Source of the DNA: Methylobacterium aquaticum
Lineage (GTDB): Bacteria > Pseudomonadota > Alphaproteobacteria > Rhizobiales > Beijerinckiaceae
Assembly (NCBI RefSeq): GCF_016804325.1
Contig: NZ_CP043627.1
Coordinates: 1,356,001-1,420,000, forward strand
Length of the DNA: 64,000 nt
Direction of reading: 5' to 3'
Part shown: piece after piece, positions 45,989-55,724 of the stretch
Layout of the letters: each line of letters starts with the position of its first letter
Numbering within the stretch: position 1 is the stretch's first letter
Made by a program: the position numbers and the translations under genes
The notes under the pieces: generated by a model
Seen by the model: only the letters and a program-made list of their open reading frames with translations
Told to the model about the DNA's origin: nothing
Databases searched by the model: none

Positions 45989-47392
45989 CTATGCCAGATC
46001 GACCGGGCGCCGCGCATGCCAATCGGTGACCTGCTGGATCGCGTGGCCGGCCCGGCACAGCATCGCCTCGGAGAGGTGCGGCCCGACGAGCTGGACGCTC
46101 AGGGGCAGGCCGGCCGCATCGATCCCCGCCGGCAGGGTGATGGTCGGGCTGCCGGAGAAGTTGAACGGCGCGGTGAAGCGCAGGAGGCGCAGGAGCACCT
46201 CCGGGTCCTGGCCGAACTCCGCCATCCGGGAGAGGCTCGGCACCGGAACCGGCATGGTCGGCACGAGCAGGCAATCGACCTCCTCGAACAGAGCCGCCAG
46301 GGCGCCCGAGAAGGCCAGTCGCTCGTGGTAGACCGCGCCGAGCTCGAGGCCGGTGACGCTCCGGCCCTGGTCGATCAGCCCGGCGAGGTCCGGGCCGTAT
46401 TCCCCGGCCCGCGCCGGATAGGTCTCGCGATGGGCGAGCGCGGTCTCGACCGAGCAGAACGGAATCCAGCCGCGCACGAGGTCGTCGGTCGGCGGCATCG
46501 CGACCTCGCGGATCCGCGCGCCGCTCCCGCGCAACGCCGCCTCGATGCCACCGAGGGCCGCCGTCACCTCCGGGTCGACGCCCTCGGTCGTGAAGCGCCG
46601 GTCGATGCCGACGGTGAGGCCGCGGATCGAGCCGCCGGTCGCGCCGAGATAATCCTCCACGGGCGCCTGCGACGCCGTCGGGTCGTGCGGGTCGGCGCCC
46701 GCGATGACGCCGAGGATCGCCGCAGCGTCGGCGGCGCTGCGTGCCATCGGGCCGACATGGTCGAGGGAGGCGGCGAGCGGAAACACCCCGTGGCGGCTGA
46801 CCCGGCCCCATGTCGGCTTGATGCCGGTGAGCCCGCAGGTCGCGGAGGGAAAGCGGATCGAGCCGCCGGTATCGGACCCGAGCGCGCCGTAGCACAGCCG
46901 CGCCGCGGTGGCGGCGCCCGAGCCGGTCGAGGACGAGCCGACCCAGTGGTCGCGCTCCCAGGGGTTGAGCGGGCCCGGATCGTCCGGATGATGGCTGGTA
47001 TAGGCGCCCTCGGTCATGGCGAGCTTGCCGAGGATCACCGCCCCGCCCCGCTCGAGCCGCGCCACCACCGTGGCATCCGATTCCGGCACCCGGCCGCGAT
47101 GGATCGCCGTGCCGGCGCCGGTGGCGGCGAAGCGGGTGTCGCACAGGTCCTTGATGCCGAGCGGCACGCCGTGGAGCGGGCCGCGGCTGATGCCCCGCGC
47201 CGTCTCCCGGTCCGCCCGCGCGGCGGCCTCAAGCGCGTGATCCGCGGTCACCGTGGTGTAGCTGCGATAGTCCCCGTCGAGGGTTGCGATGCGCGCGAGC
47301 ATCGCCGTCGTCACCTCGACCGCGCTTAACCGCCGCCGGCGGATCGCCTCGGCGATGGAGACCAGGGATTCGTCGTGCAGGGTCGCGGACAT
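45989..47392 (-). CDS. Amidase (amidase-signature family)
   Basis: 467 residues with the full Ser-cisSer-Lys triad: LGIKDLCDT, VGSSSTGSGAA and GSDTGGSIRFPSA. Shorter than the 41373 amidase and without its N-terminal extension, it resembles the GatA-like/aryl-acylamidase branch. GatB and GatC are absent, so it is not tRNA amidotransferase. It is divergent from an AraC gene, which is probably its regulator. Confidence 0.87.
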   Translation of the reverse strand: MSATLHDESLVSIAEAIRRRRLSAVEVTTAMLARIATLDGDYRSYTTVTADHALEAAARADRETARGISRGPLHGVPLGIKDLCDTRFAATGAGTAIHRGRVPESDATVVARLERGGAVILGKLAMTEGAYTSHHPDDPGPLNPWERDHWVGSSSTGSGAATAARLCYGALGSDTGGSIRFPSATCGLTGIKPTWGRVSRHGVFPLAASLDHVGPMARSAADAAAILGVIAGADPHDPTASQAPVEDYLGATGGSIRGLTVGIDRRFTTEGVDPEVTAALGGIEAALRGSGARIREVAMPPTDDLVRGWIPFCSVETALAHRETYPARAGEYGPDLAGLIDQGRSVTGLELGAVYHERLAFSGALAALFEEVDCLLVPTMPVPVPSLSRMAEFGQDPEVLLRLLRFTAPFNFSGSPTITLPAGIDAAGLPLSVQLVGPHLSEAMLCRAGHAIQQVTDWHARRPVDLA

Positions 47393-47598
47393 CTCGTGGC
47401 CTCCCGGCGTTCCATCGGCCGTATCCTCGCCACCGGCCGCGTGCCCGTCTGGCCCCGGCCGGCCATGCCGCTTGGCCCATGACCGTCAGGAGCGACCAGG
47501 TCTGGCATCGGCATTGCTAGACCGGGTGCGGACGCACGGCGCGTCACCGGGGGCCCTACCGCCCGGAACCGCCCCGCCAGACGCCGGAGGGACCCGTC

Positions 47599-48587
47599 AT
47601 GGCATCGCTCACCGCCTCGTCGGCCACGCCGGCCGCCCCGCCCGCCGCGATCACCACCTTCGACACCAACGTGCTCGCCGAGCCGTACCGCTTCTCCTAC
47701 TGGCGCGACGCGATCTGCGCCCACTTGAGCCCGTCGGAGACGACCCGGCGGGGACAGGACCGGCCGTTCGCGGCGCGGCTGCGCAAGGTGGCCCTGGGCA
47801 AGGTCAATCTCTGCGACATCCGGTTCTCGCCGATGGCGAGCCGGCGCGACGCCGCCTGCCTGCGGCGGATGCCGGACGACGACGTGTTCGTGGCCCTCAT
47901 GAAGACCGGCACCGGCCGGCTGGTCCAGGACGACCGCGTCGCCCTCCCGGCCACCGGCGACCTCGTGATCTACGATTCGGCCCGCCCCTTCCTGTGGGAG
48001 TTCGAGCAGGACACCCGGATGATCATCGCCCGGGTCGCCCGGCGGCAGATGGCGGCCCGCCTGCCCGACCTGGCCCATCTGGCGGCCCGGGTCGTCCGGC
48101 CCGGCCAGCCCTCGCCTCGACCATCGCCCACACCATGACCGACATCGTCGAGCTGGAATCGCCGCTCGGCGAGACCTGCTCGCAACGCCTCGGCAACTCG
48201 TTCCTCGAACTGCTCGCCGCCTCGCTGGAGGCGAGCCTGACGGCGCCGGGGCGCAAGGTCACCGACGAGGACCTGGTGCGCCAGGCCAAGACCTTCCTCA
48301 TCGCCCATATCGAGGATCCCGACCTCGACCTCGCCACGGTGGCGGGAAGCCTCGGCGTGTCGCTGCGCACCCTCTGCCGCGCCTTCGCGGCCGACGGCAC
48401 CACGGCGATCCGCTGGCTCTGGCAGCAGCGCCTGGAACTGGCCCACCGGCTGCTCGTGGAGGGTCAGGCCCGGAATGTCGGGCAGGTCGTGATGCAATGC
48501 GGCTTCAGCGACTTCTCGCATTTCAGCCGCGCCTTCAAGAAAGCCTACGGGGTGATGCCGAAATCGGTGCTGCGGCCGGCGGGTTGA
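47599..48587 (+). pseudogene. AraC-family regulator, frameshifted
   Basis: The start (ATG 47599) gives an AraC-binding-like N-terminal domain (FDTNVLAEPYRFSYWRDAIC, LVIYDSARPFLWEFEQD). The frame is lost near 48105 in CCAGCCCTCGCC, where one added C restores PLASTIAHTM and the remaining linker and the HTH domain (LDLATVAGSLGVSLRTLCRAF, GFSDFSHFSRAFKKAYGVMP) to the stop at 48587. It belongs to the AraC group with feaR/oruR-like N-termini. It is divergent from the second amidase gene. Confidence 0.82.
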
Positions 48588-48661
48588 TCCTGCCAACTCC
48601 TCGGACTATTTTGAACTTCAGGGCGTTTTTGATTGTCTACACCGTTTTTGTACATCCGCCT

Positions 48662-48709
48662 CGTCATTCCGGGGCCGCGAAAGCGGAGCCCGGAATCCAG
48701 AACCGCGGA
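48662..48709. repeat. Half copy of GTCATTCCGGGG palindrome
   Basis: Only the left arm (CGTCATTCCGGGGCCGCGAA to CCGCGGA) of the element at 4408-4547 is present, so the element is truncated here. Confidence 0.8.
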
Positions 48710-48758
48710 TGATTGAGAACAAGGCGGCTCGCGCTCCGCTTCGTCGTCCACCACCTGA

Positions 48759-48857
48759 GAGCCTGTTTGAGCGGGGTGAATTGACAAAAGCGGAGAGGGT
48801 GGGATGATCCCGCCTGCCGCACGTCTTGGGTAGAAAATCGTGCTCAAACAGAGTCTC
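48759..48857. repeat. Short MITE-like element without palindromic core
   Basis: Ends GAGCCTGTTTGAGCGG and TGCTCAAACAGAGTCTC. The body (TTGACAAAA, GGGATGATCCC, TTGGGTAGAAAAT) matches the flanks of the 40845-41088 element but has no palindrome, so it represents the unfilled or core-deleted form. Confidence 0.75.
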
Positions 48858-49079
48858 AGAGCCAGTTTGACTTACAAAAATCTAGCCGCGACGACCTGTC
48901 CTATCCCTCTCGCGACCTCATCCTGAGGTGCGATTGTAAGGAGCCTCGAAGGAGGGTTCCAGAAATCTACGTGATCCCTGGAGCCCTCCTTCGAGGTCAG
49001 TCGATTTTCAATCGACCGACACCTCAGGATGAGGTCGCGTGTGGGGATCAGTGCTTGAGCCAATCAAACCGACTCTCAG
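48855..49079 (+). repeat. MITE-like element with palindromic core, second copy
   Basis: Inverted near-match of 23129-23352, including the 123-bp palindrome (48914-49036) and the flanks (CGCGTGTGGGGATCAGTGCTTGAG). Its outer end provides the stop codon of the L,D-transpeptidase gene at 49076-49078. Confidence 0.8.
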
Positions 49080-50206
49080 ATCACCTGGACCTTCGTGCCG
49101 ACGGGCACGAAGCGGTAGAGTTCGATCACGTCCTCGTTGAGCATCCGGAAGCAGCCGGCCGAGGCCGCCCGGCCGATCGAGCGCGGATCGGTGGTGCCGT
49201 GGATGCGGTAGAGCGTGGAGCCGAGATAGAGGGCGCGGGCCCCGAGCGGGTTGCGCGGGCCGCCGGCGACGGTCCGCGGCAGGCCGGGCCGGCTGCGCCG
49301 CATCTCCGGCGTCGGGGTCCATTGCGGCCATTCCTGCTTGGCGGTCACGGTCTGGACGCCCTTCCAGGTCGTGCCGGGGCGCCCGACCGCGACCCGGTAG
49401 CGGATAGCCGTGCCGTCGCCGCGCACGAGGTAGAGCAGGCGCGCCGCCGTATCGACCACGATGGTCCCGGCCGCTTGCGCGCCGGGATAGCCGACCACCT
49501 TGCCGCGCCGCAACGCCGGCAGGGCCACGGGCACGGGCGGGGGAGCGAGGCGCGGCGCGTCGACCCCCGGCAGCGGCTCGGGCGGGAGCGCGGCCACGCG
49601 CACCGGCGCATCCGGTGCGGGGACGGAGGTTGCCGGAGCCGGTGCCGCGGGCGCCGGCGCAACGGGGATCGGCGCGGGGATGAGCGGCGCGGCCGGAGAC
49701 GGCTCGGGCGCCAGCGAGGCCAGACGCATCGGGGCATCCGGCAGCGGCAGTGCCGGCACGGTCGGGGCGGCGGCGGGCGGCGCGTCCGCGGTCATGGCCG
49801 GGCGCGGCGCGCCGATGGCGGCGGCCGGGCGGGAGCGGCAGCGATAGACCCGCCGTCCGTCCGCCCGCATGGTCACCGGGCCGATCGCATCGACGACGAT
49901 CTGCCGGGGTTCCGCCTGGGCATTCGCCCGCAGGTCCTCGTCCGAGCGGAAGCAGCGCATGTGGAGGCGGTAGCCGATCGCGGTGTCGGAGACCGTGTCG
50001 ATCCGGCAGCGCAGGTCGTGCGCGTCGAGCCGCGCCTCGGCGGCGGGCTTGAGCCGGATCTCGAACACCCGCGGGCTCGCCGGGTCGGCGCAGTCGCGCA
50101 AGGACGGCGCCCACCAGCCCACCGGCGACTCGTCGGCGCTCATCGCCTGGGCGGCGCCGGCGCTGCAGAGGAGAAGAGCGGGCAGGAGCCGGCCGAGACG
50201 TCGCAT
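49076..50206 (-). CDS. L,D-transpeptidase (YkuD domain)
   Basis: 376-residue exported enzyme that cross-links peptidoglycan or attaches lipoproteins. After a signal peptide (ending AQAM) come an N-terminal domain with four cysteines (about 30-135), a Pro/Ala-rich linker (about 140-240), and a C-terminal YkuD domain (about 250-376) with IHGTTDPRSIGRAASAGCFRM, which holds the catalytic histidine and cysteine of the SxGCxR motif. It begins at ATG 50206. It lies downstream of a deacetylase on the same strand, separated by 59 bp, suggesting an envelope-related pair. Confidence 0.9.
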   Translation of the reverse strand: MRRLGRLLPALLLCSAGAAQAMSADESPVGWWAPSLRDCADPASPRVFEIRLKPAAEARLDAHDLRCRIDTVSDTAIGYRLHMRCFRSDEDLRANAQAEPRQIVVDAIGPVTMRADGRRVYRCRSRPAAAIGAPRPAMTADAPPAAAPTVPALPLPDAPMRLASLAPEPSPAAPLIPAPIPVAPAPAAPAPATSVPAPDAPVRVAALPPEPLPGVDAPRLAPPPVPVALPALRRGKVVGYPGAQAAGTIVVDTAARLLYLVRGDGTAIRYRVAVGRPGTTWKGVQTVTAKQEWPQWTPTPEMRRSRPGLPRTVAGGPRNPLGARALYLGSTLYRIHGTTDPRSIGRAASAGCFRMLNEDVIELYRFVPVGTKVQVI

Positions 50207-50265
50207 CGTGGGGGGCTTTCCGGACAGATCCGTGACGGGCGAGAGGCGTGTTCGACGGTGCGGGC

Positions 50266-51399
50266 TCACCGCCCGAGCGGGCCGCCCGCCTCGGCGAGGT
50301 TGCGGAAGCCCGCGGCCTGCGGGGCGGTGCCGATCACCACGAACCCGCTCCAGCCGGCGAGGGGCGCGGGCCCGTCCGGTGCCGGTCCGCCTGCCGCCGC
50401 ATCGGCGACCAGCGCGATGCGGACCTCCCCGCCGGACCGACTCTGCTCCCGGGCCGGCGGCGTCTCCGGGGCCTCGTCGAACAGCCCGGACCGCAGGACG
50501 AGCGGCGCCTCCTCGGTGAAGGCGGCCGGCGGGCGGGCGGCCACGCGCAGGGCCGCCATGCGGGTGCCGAGCCGGTCGAGGGCGAGGCGGATCGGCCGGG
50601 CCCGCGGCGCCTCCAGGGCCGCCAGCGCGGCCTGCGTGTCGCCCTGCGCCGGCACCACGTGGACGACGCGGTATCCGCGCGCCTTCAGCTGGCGCAGCAG
50701 CTCCGGCAGGATCGCCACGGTCCGGGACTGGATGTCGTGGAGCAGGATGATCCCCCGCCCTGCCGCGTCGAGGCGCTTGAGCACCCGCGCCATCACCGCC
50801 GCCGGGGTGATGCGCTTCCAGTCGTCGCCGTCGACGTCGATGCTGAACGGCACCAGCTTCTGCGCGACGGCGTAACGGTCGAGGGGTGCGCTGTGCCCGA
50901 GGCCGGGAAAGCGGAAGAACGGCGACAGGGACGGCGCGTCCGCATCGGTCAGGACGGCGCGGGCGGCTTCGAGCCCGCCATTGATCTGGTCGCGCCGCAC
51001 CGCCTCGCTGCGGACCCGGTTCAGGTAGCGGTGCGACCAGGTATGGGTCGCGATGGTATGGCCCTCGGCGGCGGTGCGGCGCAGCGTGTCGGGGAATTGC
51101 GCCACCATGCTGCCGATGACGAAGAAGGTCGCCTTCACGCATTCCGCCTGGAGGGCGGCCAGGACCGCGTTGGTGCGCCGCGGCAGCGGGCCGTCGTCGA
51201 AGGTCAGCACCACCTCGCCGCGCTCGAGCGGCAGGGTGCGCCCGTAGCTCGCCTGTCCGACCGGCCCCTGGGTGAACGGCACTTCGAGGGTCCGCGCGGT
51301 GCCGAGCGCCTCGGGCCCGCATTCGCGGGCCGCGGCGAGAGCCGGCGGCAGGCACAGGATTCCGGACAGCAGCAGGAGCTTGAAGCAACGCACGCACAA
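50266..51399 (-). CDS. Polysaccharide deacetylase (NodB domain)
   Basis: 377 residues with a signal peptide (ending LAAA). The NodB domain (about 60-225) has motif 1 LTFDDGPLPRR, motif 2 HTWSH (metal histidines), motif 3 RFPGLG and motif 4 with DVDGDDW, then GIILLHD. It removes acetyl groups from chitin-like or peptidoglycan sugars. A 100-residue C-terminal tail (about 270-377) without recognised features follows. It is located beside the L,D-transpeptidase. Confidence 0.88.
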   Translation of the reverse strand: MCVRCFKLLLLSGILCLPPALAAARECGPEALGTARTLEVPFTQGPVGQASYGRTLPLERGEVVLTFDDGPLPRRTNAVLAALQAECVKATFFVIGSMVAQFPDTLRRTAAEGHTIATHTWSHRYLNRVRSEAVRRDQINGGLEAARAVLTDADAPSLSPFFRFPGLGHSAPLDRYAVAQKLVPFSIDVDGDDWKRITPAAVMARVLKRLDAAGRGIILLHDIQSRTVAILPELLRQLKARGYRVVHVVPAQGDTQAALAALEAPRARPIRLALDRLGTRMAALRVAARPPAAFTEEAPLVLRSGLFDEAPETPPAREQSRSGGEVRIALVADAAAGGPAPDGPAPLAGWSGFVVIGTAPQAAGFRNLAEAGGPLGR

Positions 51400-52291
51400 A
51401 CTCCGCCACGCCGATCGATTGTCCGAGGGAATTTCTCATGCAAACCTGAGTCGGCGGTAAACGCATGGCCGTGCTGCCGCAGTCGCTTCGGGACCAGGTG
51501 ACGGAATCTTCCCGCGCTGCGCGGGCCGCCCTCAGATGTCCGGCATGGTTAATCAGGGTTCATAGCGACCGAACCGCTCCGGGTTTCGCAAAATCGTCGA
51601 TGACCGAGCGGGATGGAGCCGTGGCGACGCGAGCACCCAGGCTTTCGAAAGGGCGATCACCGCATCGATCGACGATACACTTCGAGCGCCGGTGCGGCAG
51701 GCGGCGACATGGTTCCGGCGATCGACCCGAAACACGACGGCTCCCAATAAACAGGGCGTCACCGCCGCTTTACCAGGAGGCCGCTCGGCTCTTCTCCAAC
51801 TGTCTCGATCCGCCCCGTCGTTCCGGGCTCCGCTTTCGCGGCCCGGCGAAACGTGGTCGGCGATGTGCTGGGCGACGACCAGCTGCGAGCGCCCGTCGAG
51901 GCCTTCGCAATGCAGGTCTCGGGTGTTCGGTTCTTCATCGTCGCTCGCCAATGGGCGAGTTCCGACGCGCGACCGACAGATCAACGGCTTGCGGCCCTCG
52001 ATGTGTCGTAGATTTTACAGCGGCCCCTCCTGTCGGGGTCGCGACGTTGGCGCTCGCCTCGCAATCACCGCTCCCGCGAACGACACAGGGCTAGCCTCCG
52101 GTCGCGCTTGCCTCTATCATTGGCGATTGTCGCAGCCAGTCACAATCGCAGACGATATACTTTGCCTGCGAGATGGATCCGCGTTCAGCCGCAGCTTCTT
52201 GACATCAAGTTCCGAACATGAGCCATCAATTCTCGATCGGCGGCCGGACATGACAATCCGGCCGCGTCGTTAAGTTCATCGGAGCCAGTGC
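51400..52291. other. Gene-poor region between deacetylase and CRISPR locus
   Basis: About 890 bp without a supported gene. It contains a decayed palindromic piece at 51817-51854 (CGTCGTTCCGGGCTCCGCTT, related to 4408-4547), the 15-mer AACCGCTCCGGGTTT (about 51576) that also ends the ISL3 remnant near 61984, and the inverted repeat 52123-52149. It looks like scars of past insertions at the edge of the CRISPR-Cas island. Confidence 0.45.
52123..52161 (+). promoter_or_regulatory. Candidate cas operon promoter/operator
   Basis: GCGATTGT (52123-52130) and ACAATCGC (52142-52149) are perfect 8-bp inverted arms with an 11-bp spacer. TATACT (52156-52161) follows as a possible -10 box. The site is about 130 bp upstream of cas5c and is the best promoter-like sequence there. 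Confidence 0.45.
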
Positions 52292-52966
52292 GTGGGATAC
52301 GGCATCAAGCTTCACGTCTGGGGCGATCGCGCCTGCTTCACGCGACCGGAAATGAAGGTGGAACGCGTCTCCTACGACGTCATGACGCCGTCCGCCGCCC
52401 GCGGCATCCTCGACGCCATTCTCTGGAAGCCGCAGATGCGCTGGATCGTCGACCGCATCCACGTGCTCAAGCCGATCCGCTTCCAGTCGCTGCGGCGGAA
52501 CGAAGTCGAGGACAAGATGTCGTCGGCCCTCGCCGAGCGCGCCATGCAGGCGGGTTCGACGACGGGGCTCGGCCTCGTCGTCGAGGAGAAGCGCCAGCAA
52601 CGGGCCGCGACACTGCTCACGAACGTCGGCTACGTCATCGAGGCGCATTTCGCGCTCACCGACAAGGCCGGCCGCGACGACACGCCGGCCAAGTACCTGA
52701 GCATGTTCAATCGCCGCGCGGCGGCGGGTCAGTGCTTCCACCGGCCGTGCCTCGGCACGCGGGAATTTCCGGCCGATTTCGCCTTGATCGTCGATGACGC
52801 CGCGTTGCCGGCGAGCACGCTGCCCGCCGAGCAGCGCGACCGCGACCTCGGCTGGATGCTCCACGACATCGTCGGGCCGGAGCGGGTGTCGCAGTTCTTC
52901 CGCGCCCGCCTCGCCGGCGGGGTGCTGGACGTGCAGGCCTGCCTCGGCGAAGGAACGGTGACGTGA
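52292..52966 (+). CDS. cas5: Type I-C Cas5c, crRNA-processing Cascade subunit
   Basis: In type I-C, which lacks Cas6, Cas5c cuts the pre-crRNA and caps the 5' handle. The 224-residue protein begins GIKLHVWGDRACFTRPEMKVERVSYDVMTPSAARGILDAI, the conserved Cas5c start, with later HVLKPIRFQSLRRNEV and AHFALTD. GTG 52292 follows GGAGCC. It overlaps cas8c by GTGA. Confidence 0.92.
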   Translation: MGYGIKLHVWGDRACFTRPEMKVERVSYDVMTPSAARGILDAILWKPQMRWIVDRIHVLKPIRFQSLRRNEVEDKMSSALAERAMQAGSTTGLGLVVEEKRQQRAATLLTNVGYVIEAHFALTDKAGRDDTPAKYLSMFNRRAAAGQCFHRPCLGTREFPADFALIVDDAALPASTLPAEQRDRDLGWMLHDIVGPERVSQFFRARLAGGVLDVQACLGEGTVT

Positions 52967-54789
52967 CCGTCCTGCAGGCCCTCGACCGCTACTACGACCG
53001 CATGGCGGCGCGGGGCGAGGCCGAGGCGCCGGGCTTCTCGCGCGAGAAGATCGGCTTCTGCCTCGTGCTGACGCCGGACGGCGCCGTCACCGAGGTCATG
53101 GACCTGCGCGGGACCGTGGGCCGCAAGCGCCAGCCTCGGCTCCTCGACGTTCCGGCTGCGGTGAAGCGCACCGCCGGCATCCTGTCGAACCGGCTCTGGG
53201 ACAAGACCGCCTACGTCCTCGGCCGCACCGCCGGCGCGGGGCGCCGGACGGCCGAGGAGCACGCGGCCTTCAAGGCGCTGCACCGGGCGCTGCTGGCAGG
53301 AGCCGAGGATCCGGGGCTCCTGGCCCTCGCCCGCTTCCTCGAATCCTGGGATCCGGCCGCCTTCGATGCCGCGCCGTTCGAGCCCGACATGCTCGACGCC
53401 AACCTGGTCTTCCGGCTCGCCGGCGAGCACGGCTTCATTCACGAGCGGCCCGCGGCCCGGCGCCTCGTGACGGACGCCGGGCCCGCGGAGGCGACCGGCT
53501 CGGTCTGCCTCGTCACCGGCCGGTCCGCGGCCGCTTTGCGGCTCCATCCGACCATCAAGGGCGTGGAGGGTGCGCAATCCTCCGGCGCCGCGCTCGTCTC
53601 CTTCAACAAGGACGCCTTCACGTCCTACGGCAAGGTGCAGGGCGACAACGCGCCGGTCTCGGCGGAGGCGGGCTTCCGCTACGGCGCGGCCCTCAACCGG
53701 ATGCTCGACCGCACCAGCCGCAACCGCCTGCGCCGCCCGTTGGGCGACGCCACGGTGGTGTTCTGGGCCGACACCTCGGACACGGTCGGCGAGGATGCCG
53801 CCGCGGCCGCGGAGGACATCTTCGCGTCCTGGTTCGATCCCGCCCCGGGCCCGGCCCCCGACCAGGACGCCGCCGAGGCCGCGCTGATCCGCGACGCCCT
53901 GGAGACCCTGGCGGCCGGCCGCCCGGTCGAGGCGGTGGCGCCCGCAATCGCCCCCGGCACCCGCTTCCACATCCTCGGGCTCGCCCCCAACGCCGCGCGC
54001 CTGTCGGTGCGGTTCTGGCTGGAGGATTCCTTCGAGGTTTTTGCCCGGCGCCTGGCGCAGCACCATGCCGACCTCGCGCTTGAGCCCCACCCCCGCGCCT
54101 GGGGCAGGCCGCCCGCCATCGGGCGCCTGCTCGTCTAGACGACGGCGCTCCAGGAGAAGTTCGAGAACATCCCGCCCCTGCTCGCCGGCGAGGTCGCCCG
54201 GGCGGTGCTCGACGGCACCCGTTACCCGCGCAGCTGGCTCGCCGCCGCCCTGGTGCGGCTGCGGGCGGGGGACGATCCCGCGACCGGCTGGCACGCCGCC
54301 GCCATCCGCGCCTGCCTGACGCGCGACCTGCGCCTCAACGGAGACCGAGGAGACATTCCGGTGAGCCTCGACAAGGACGATCCCAGCCCCGCCTACCAGC
54401 TCGGGCGCCTGTTCGCGGCGCTCGAGGCCGCGCAGCGCCTCGCCCTCGGCCGGGGGATCAACGCGACCATCCGCGACCGCTATTTCGGCGCCGCCTCGGC
54501 GACGCCGGCTACCGTCTTCCCGGTGCTCCTGCGGGGTGCGCAGAACCACGTCGGGCGCCTGCGCAAGGACGGCAAGGATTACTGGATCGAGCGCGAGATC
54601 GGCGAGATCGTCGAGCGGCTCCCCTCCGCGCTGCCCCGCACGCTCCGCCTCGAGGCGCAGGGGCGTTTCGCCATCGGCTACTACCACCAGCGCCAGGCGC
54701 AGTTCGCCGGACGGCCGGCCCTCGCCGCGTCCGTCGAGGCGGAGAACACCCAGGACAGCCAGAGCGAGGACCGCCAGGATGACGTCTGA
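52963..54789 (+). pseudogene. cas8c: Type I-C Cas8c (Csd1) with in-frame amber stop
   Basis: Large subunit of the I-C Cascade. The N-terminal 391 residues are a normal Csd1 (TVLQALDRYYDRMAARGE, ISFNKDAF-like VSFNKDAFTSYGK, FHILGLAPNAARLSVRFW). Codon 392 is TAG (54136-54138); beyond it the same frame continues without shift as LQEKFENIPPLLAGEVARAVLDGTRYP and the rest of the family to TGA at 54787-54789. Full length would be 608 residues. The position of the stop, just before the PPLLAGEV helix, is where family members have a charged or polar residue, so GAG or CAG to TAG is the simplest change. The C-terminal part also encodes Cas11c. Confidence 0.88.
54361..54789 (+). CDS. cas11c: Cas11c small subunit from internal start in cas8c
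   Basis: GTG 54361 lies in the cas8c frame behind GAGGAGA (54347-54353, 7-nt spacing), a far better ribosome-binding site than expected inside a gene. The 142-residue product begins SLDKDDPSPAYQLGRLFAALEAAQ and is helical to the end. Type I-C systems are known to make Cas11 from such an internal site, giving the belly of Cascade. Because the start is downstream of the amber codon, this protein would still be made even if Cas8c is truncated. Confidence 0.75.
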   Translation: MSLDKDDPSPAYQLGRLFAALEAAQRLALGRGINATIRDRYFGAASATPATVFPVLLRGAQNHVGRLRKDGKDYWIEREIGEIVERLPSALPRTLRLEAQGRFAIGYYHQRQAQFAGRPALAASVEAENTQDSQSEDRQDDV

Positions 54790-55702
54790 GGCCGCCGGCG
54801 TGACCCGCCGCCACGAGTTCGTGCTGTTCTTCGACGTGCAGAACGGCAACCCCAACGGGGACCCGGACGCCGGCAACCTGCCGCGGCTCGATCCCGAGAC
54901 CAACCAGGGCCTCGTCTCGGACGTCGCCCTCAAGCGCAAGATCCGCAACTACGTCGCGCTCGCCCGCCCCGACGCGCCGGGCCACGAGATCTACATGCGC
55001 GACGGCGCGACCCTGAACACCGAGCACCGGCGGGCCTGGACCGCCGTGATGCCGGAGGCCAAGCCCGAGGACCAGGGGAAACTGCCGAAGGAGGCCAAGG
55101 CGCGGGCGCTGACGCGCTGGATGTGCGCCAATTTCTGGGACATCCGGGCTTTCGGGGCGGTGATGACCACCGGCGTCAATGCCGGCCAGGTGCGCGGGCC
55201 GGTGCAGCTCGCCTTCGCCCGCTCGGTCGAGCCGGTCCTGCCGCTCGAGATCGCCATCACGCGGCTGGCCGCCACCACGGAAAAAGACGCCGAGGCCAAG
55301 GGCGGGCGCACCATGGGCCGCAAGCACATCGTGCCCTACGGCCTCTACCGCGCCCACGGCTTCGTCTCGGCGCCGCTCGCCTCGCACCCGGTGAAGGGCA
55401 CCGGCTTCTCGGACGACGACCTCGCGCTGCTGTTCGAGGCGCTCGGGCAGATGTTCGACCACGACCGCTCGGCCGCCCGCGGCGAGATGGCGACCCGCAA
55501 GCTCGTGATCTTCCGCCACGCCACGGCGCTCGGCAACGCGCCCGCCCACGCGCTGTTCGACCGGGTGCGGACCCTGCGGGTGCACAAGGGCGAGGCGCAC
55601 GAGATCGGCGCCGACGCCACCGACAACTGGCCTCCGGCCCGCAGCTTCTCGGATTACCGCATCACGGTGGACCGGGAGGGGCTGCCGGAGGGGTCGAGGT
55701 GA
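54779..55702 (+). CDS. cas7: Type I-C Cas7c (Csd2), Cascade backbone
   Basis: 307-residue RAMP that coats the crRNA spacer. It has the N-terminal FVLFFDVQNGNPNGDPDAGNLPR of Csd2, VALKRKIRNYV, NFWDIRAFGAVMTTGVNAGQVRGPVQL and a late RHATALGNAPAHALFDRV. It overlaps the cas8c stop by 11 bp. The protein appears full length. Confidence 0.93.
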   Translation: MTSEAAGVTRRHEFVLFFDVQNGNPNGDPDAGNLPRLDPETNQGLVSDVALKRKIRNYVALARPDAPGHEIYMRDGATLNTEHRRAWTAVMPEAKPEDQGKLPKEAKARALTRWMCANFWDIRAFGAVMTTGVNAGQVRGPVQLAFARSVEPVLPLEIAITRLAATTEKDAEAKGGRTMGRKHIVPYGLYRAHGFVSAPLASHPVKGTGFSDDDLALLFEALGQMFDHDRSAARGEMATRKLVIFRHATALGNAPAHALFDRVRTLRVHKGEAHEIGADATDNWPPARSFSDYRITVDREGLPEGSR

Positions 55703-55724
55703 TCGAGCGTTAAGCGCGGCGGCG

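Noticed and set aside
45989..47392. Assignment as GatA of tRNA amidotransferase
   Set aside because: GatB and GatC are not adjacent, and the gene is paired with an AraC regulator.
54136..54138. Pyrrolysine or other recoding of the cas8c TAG
   Set aside because: No PylT/PylS or recoding signal is visible in the window and the codon replaces a residue not special in the family; a mutation or error is simpler.
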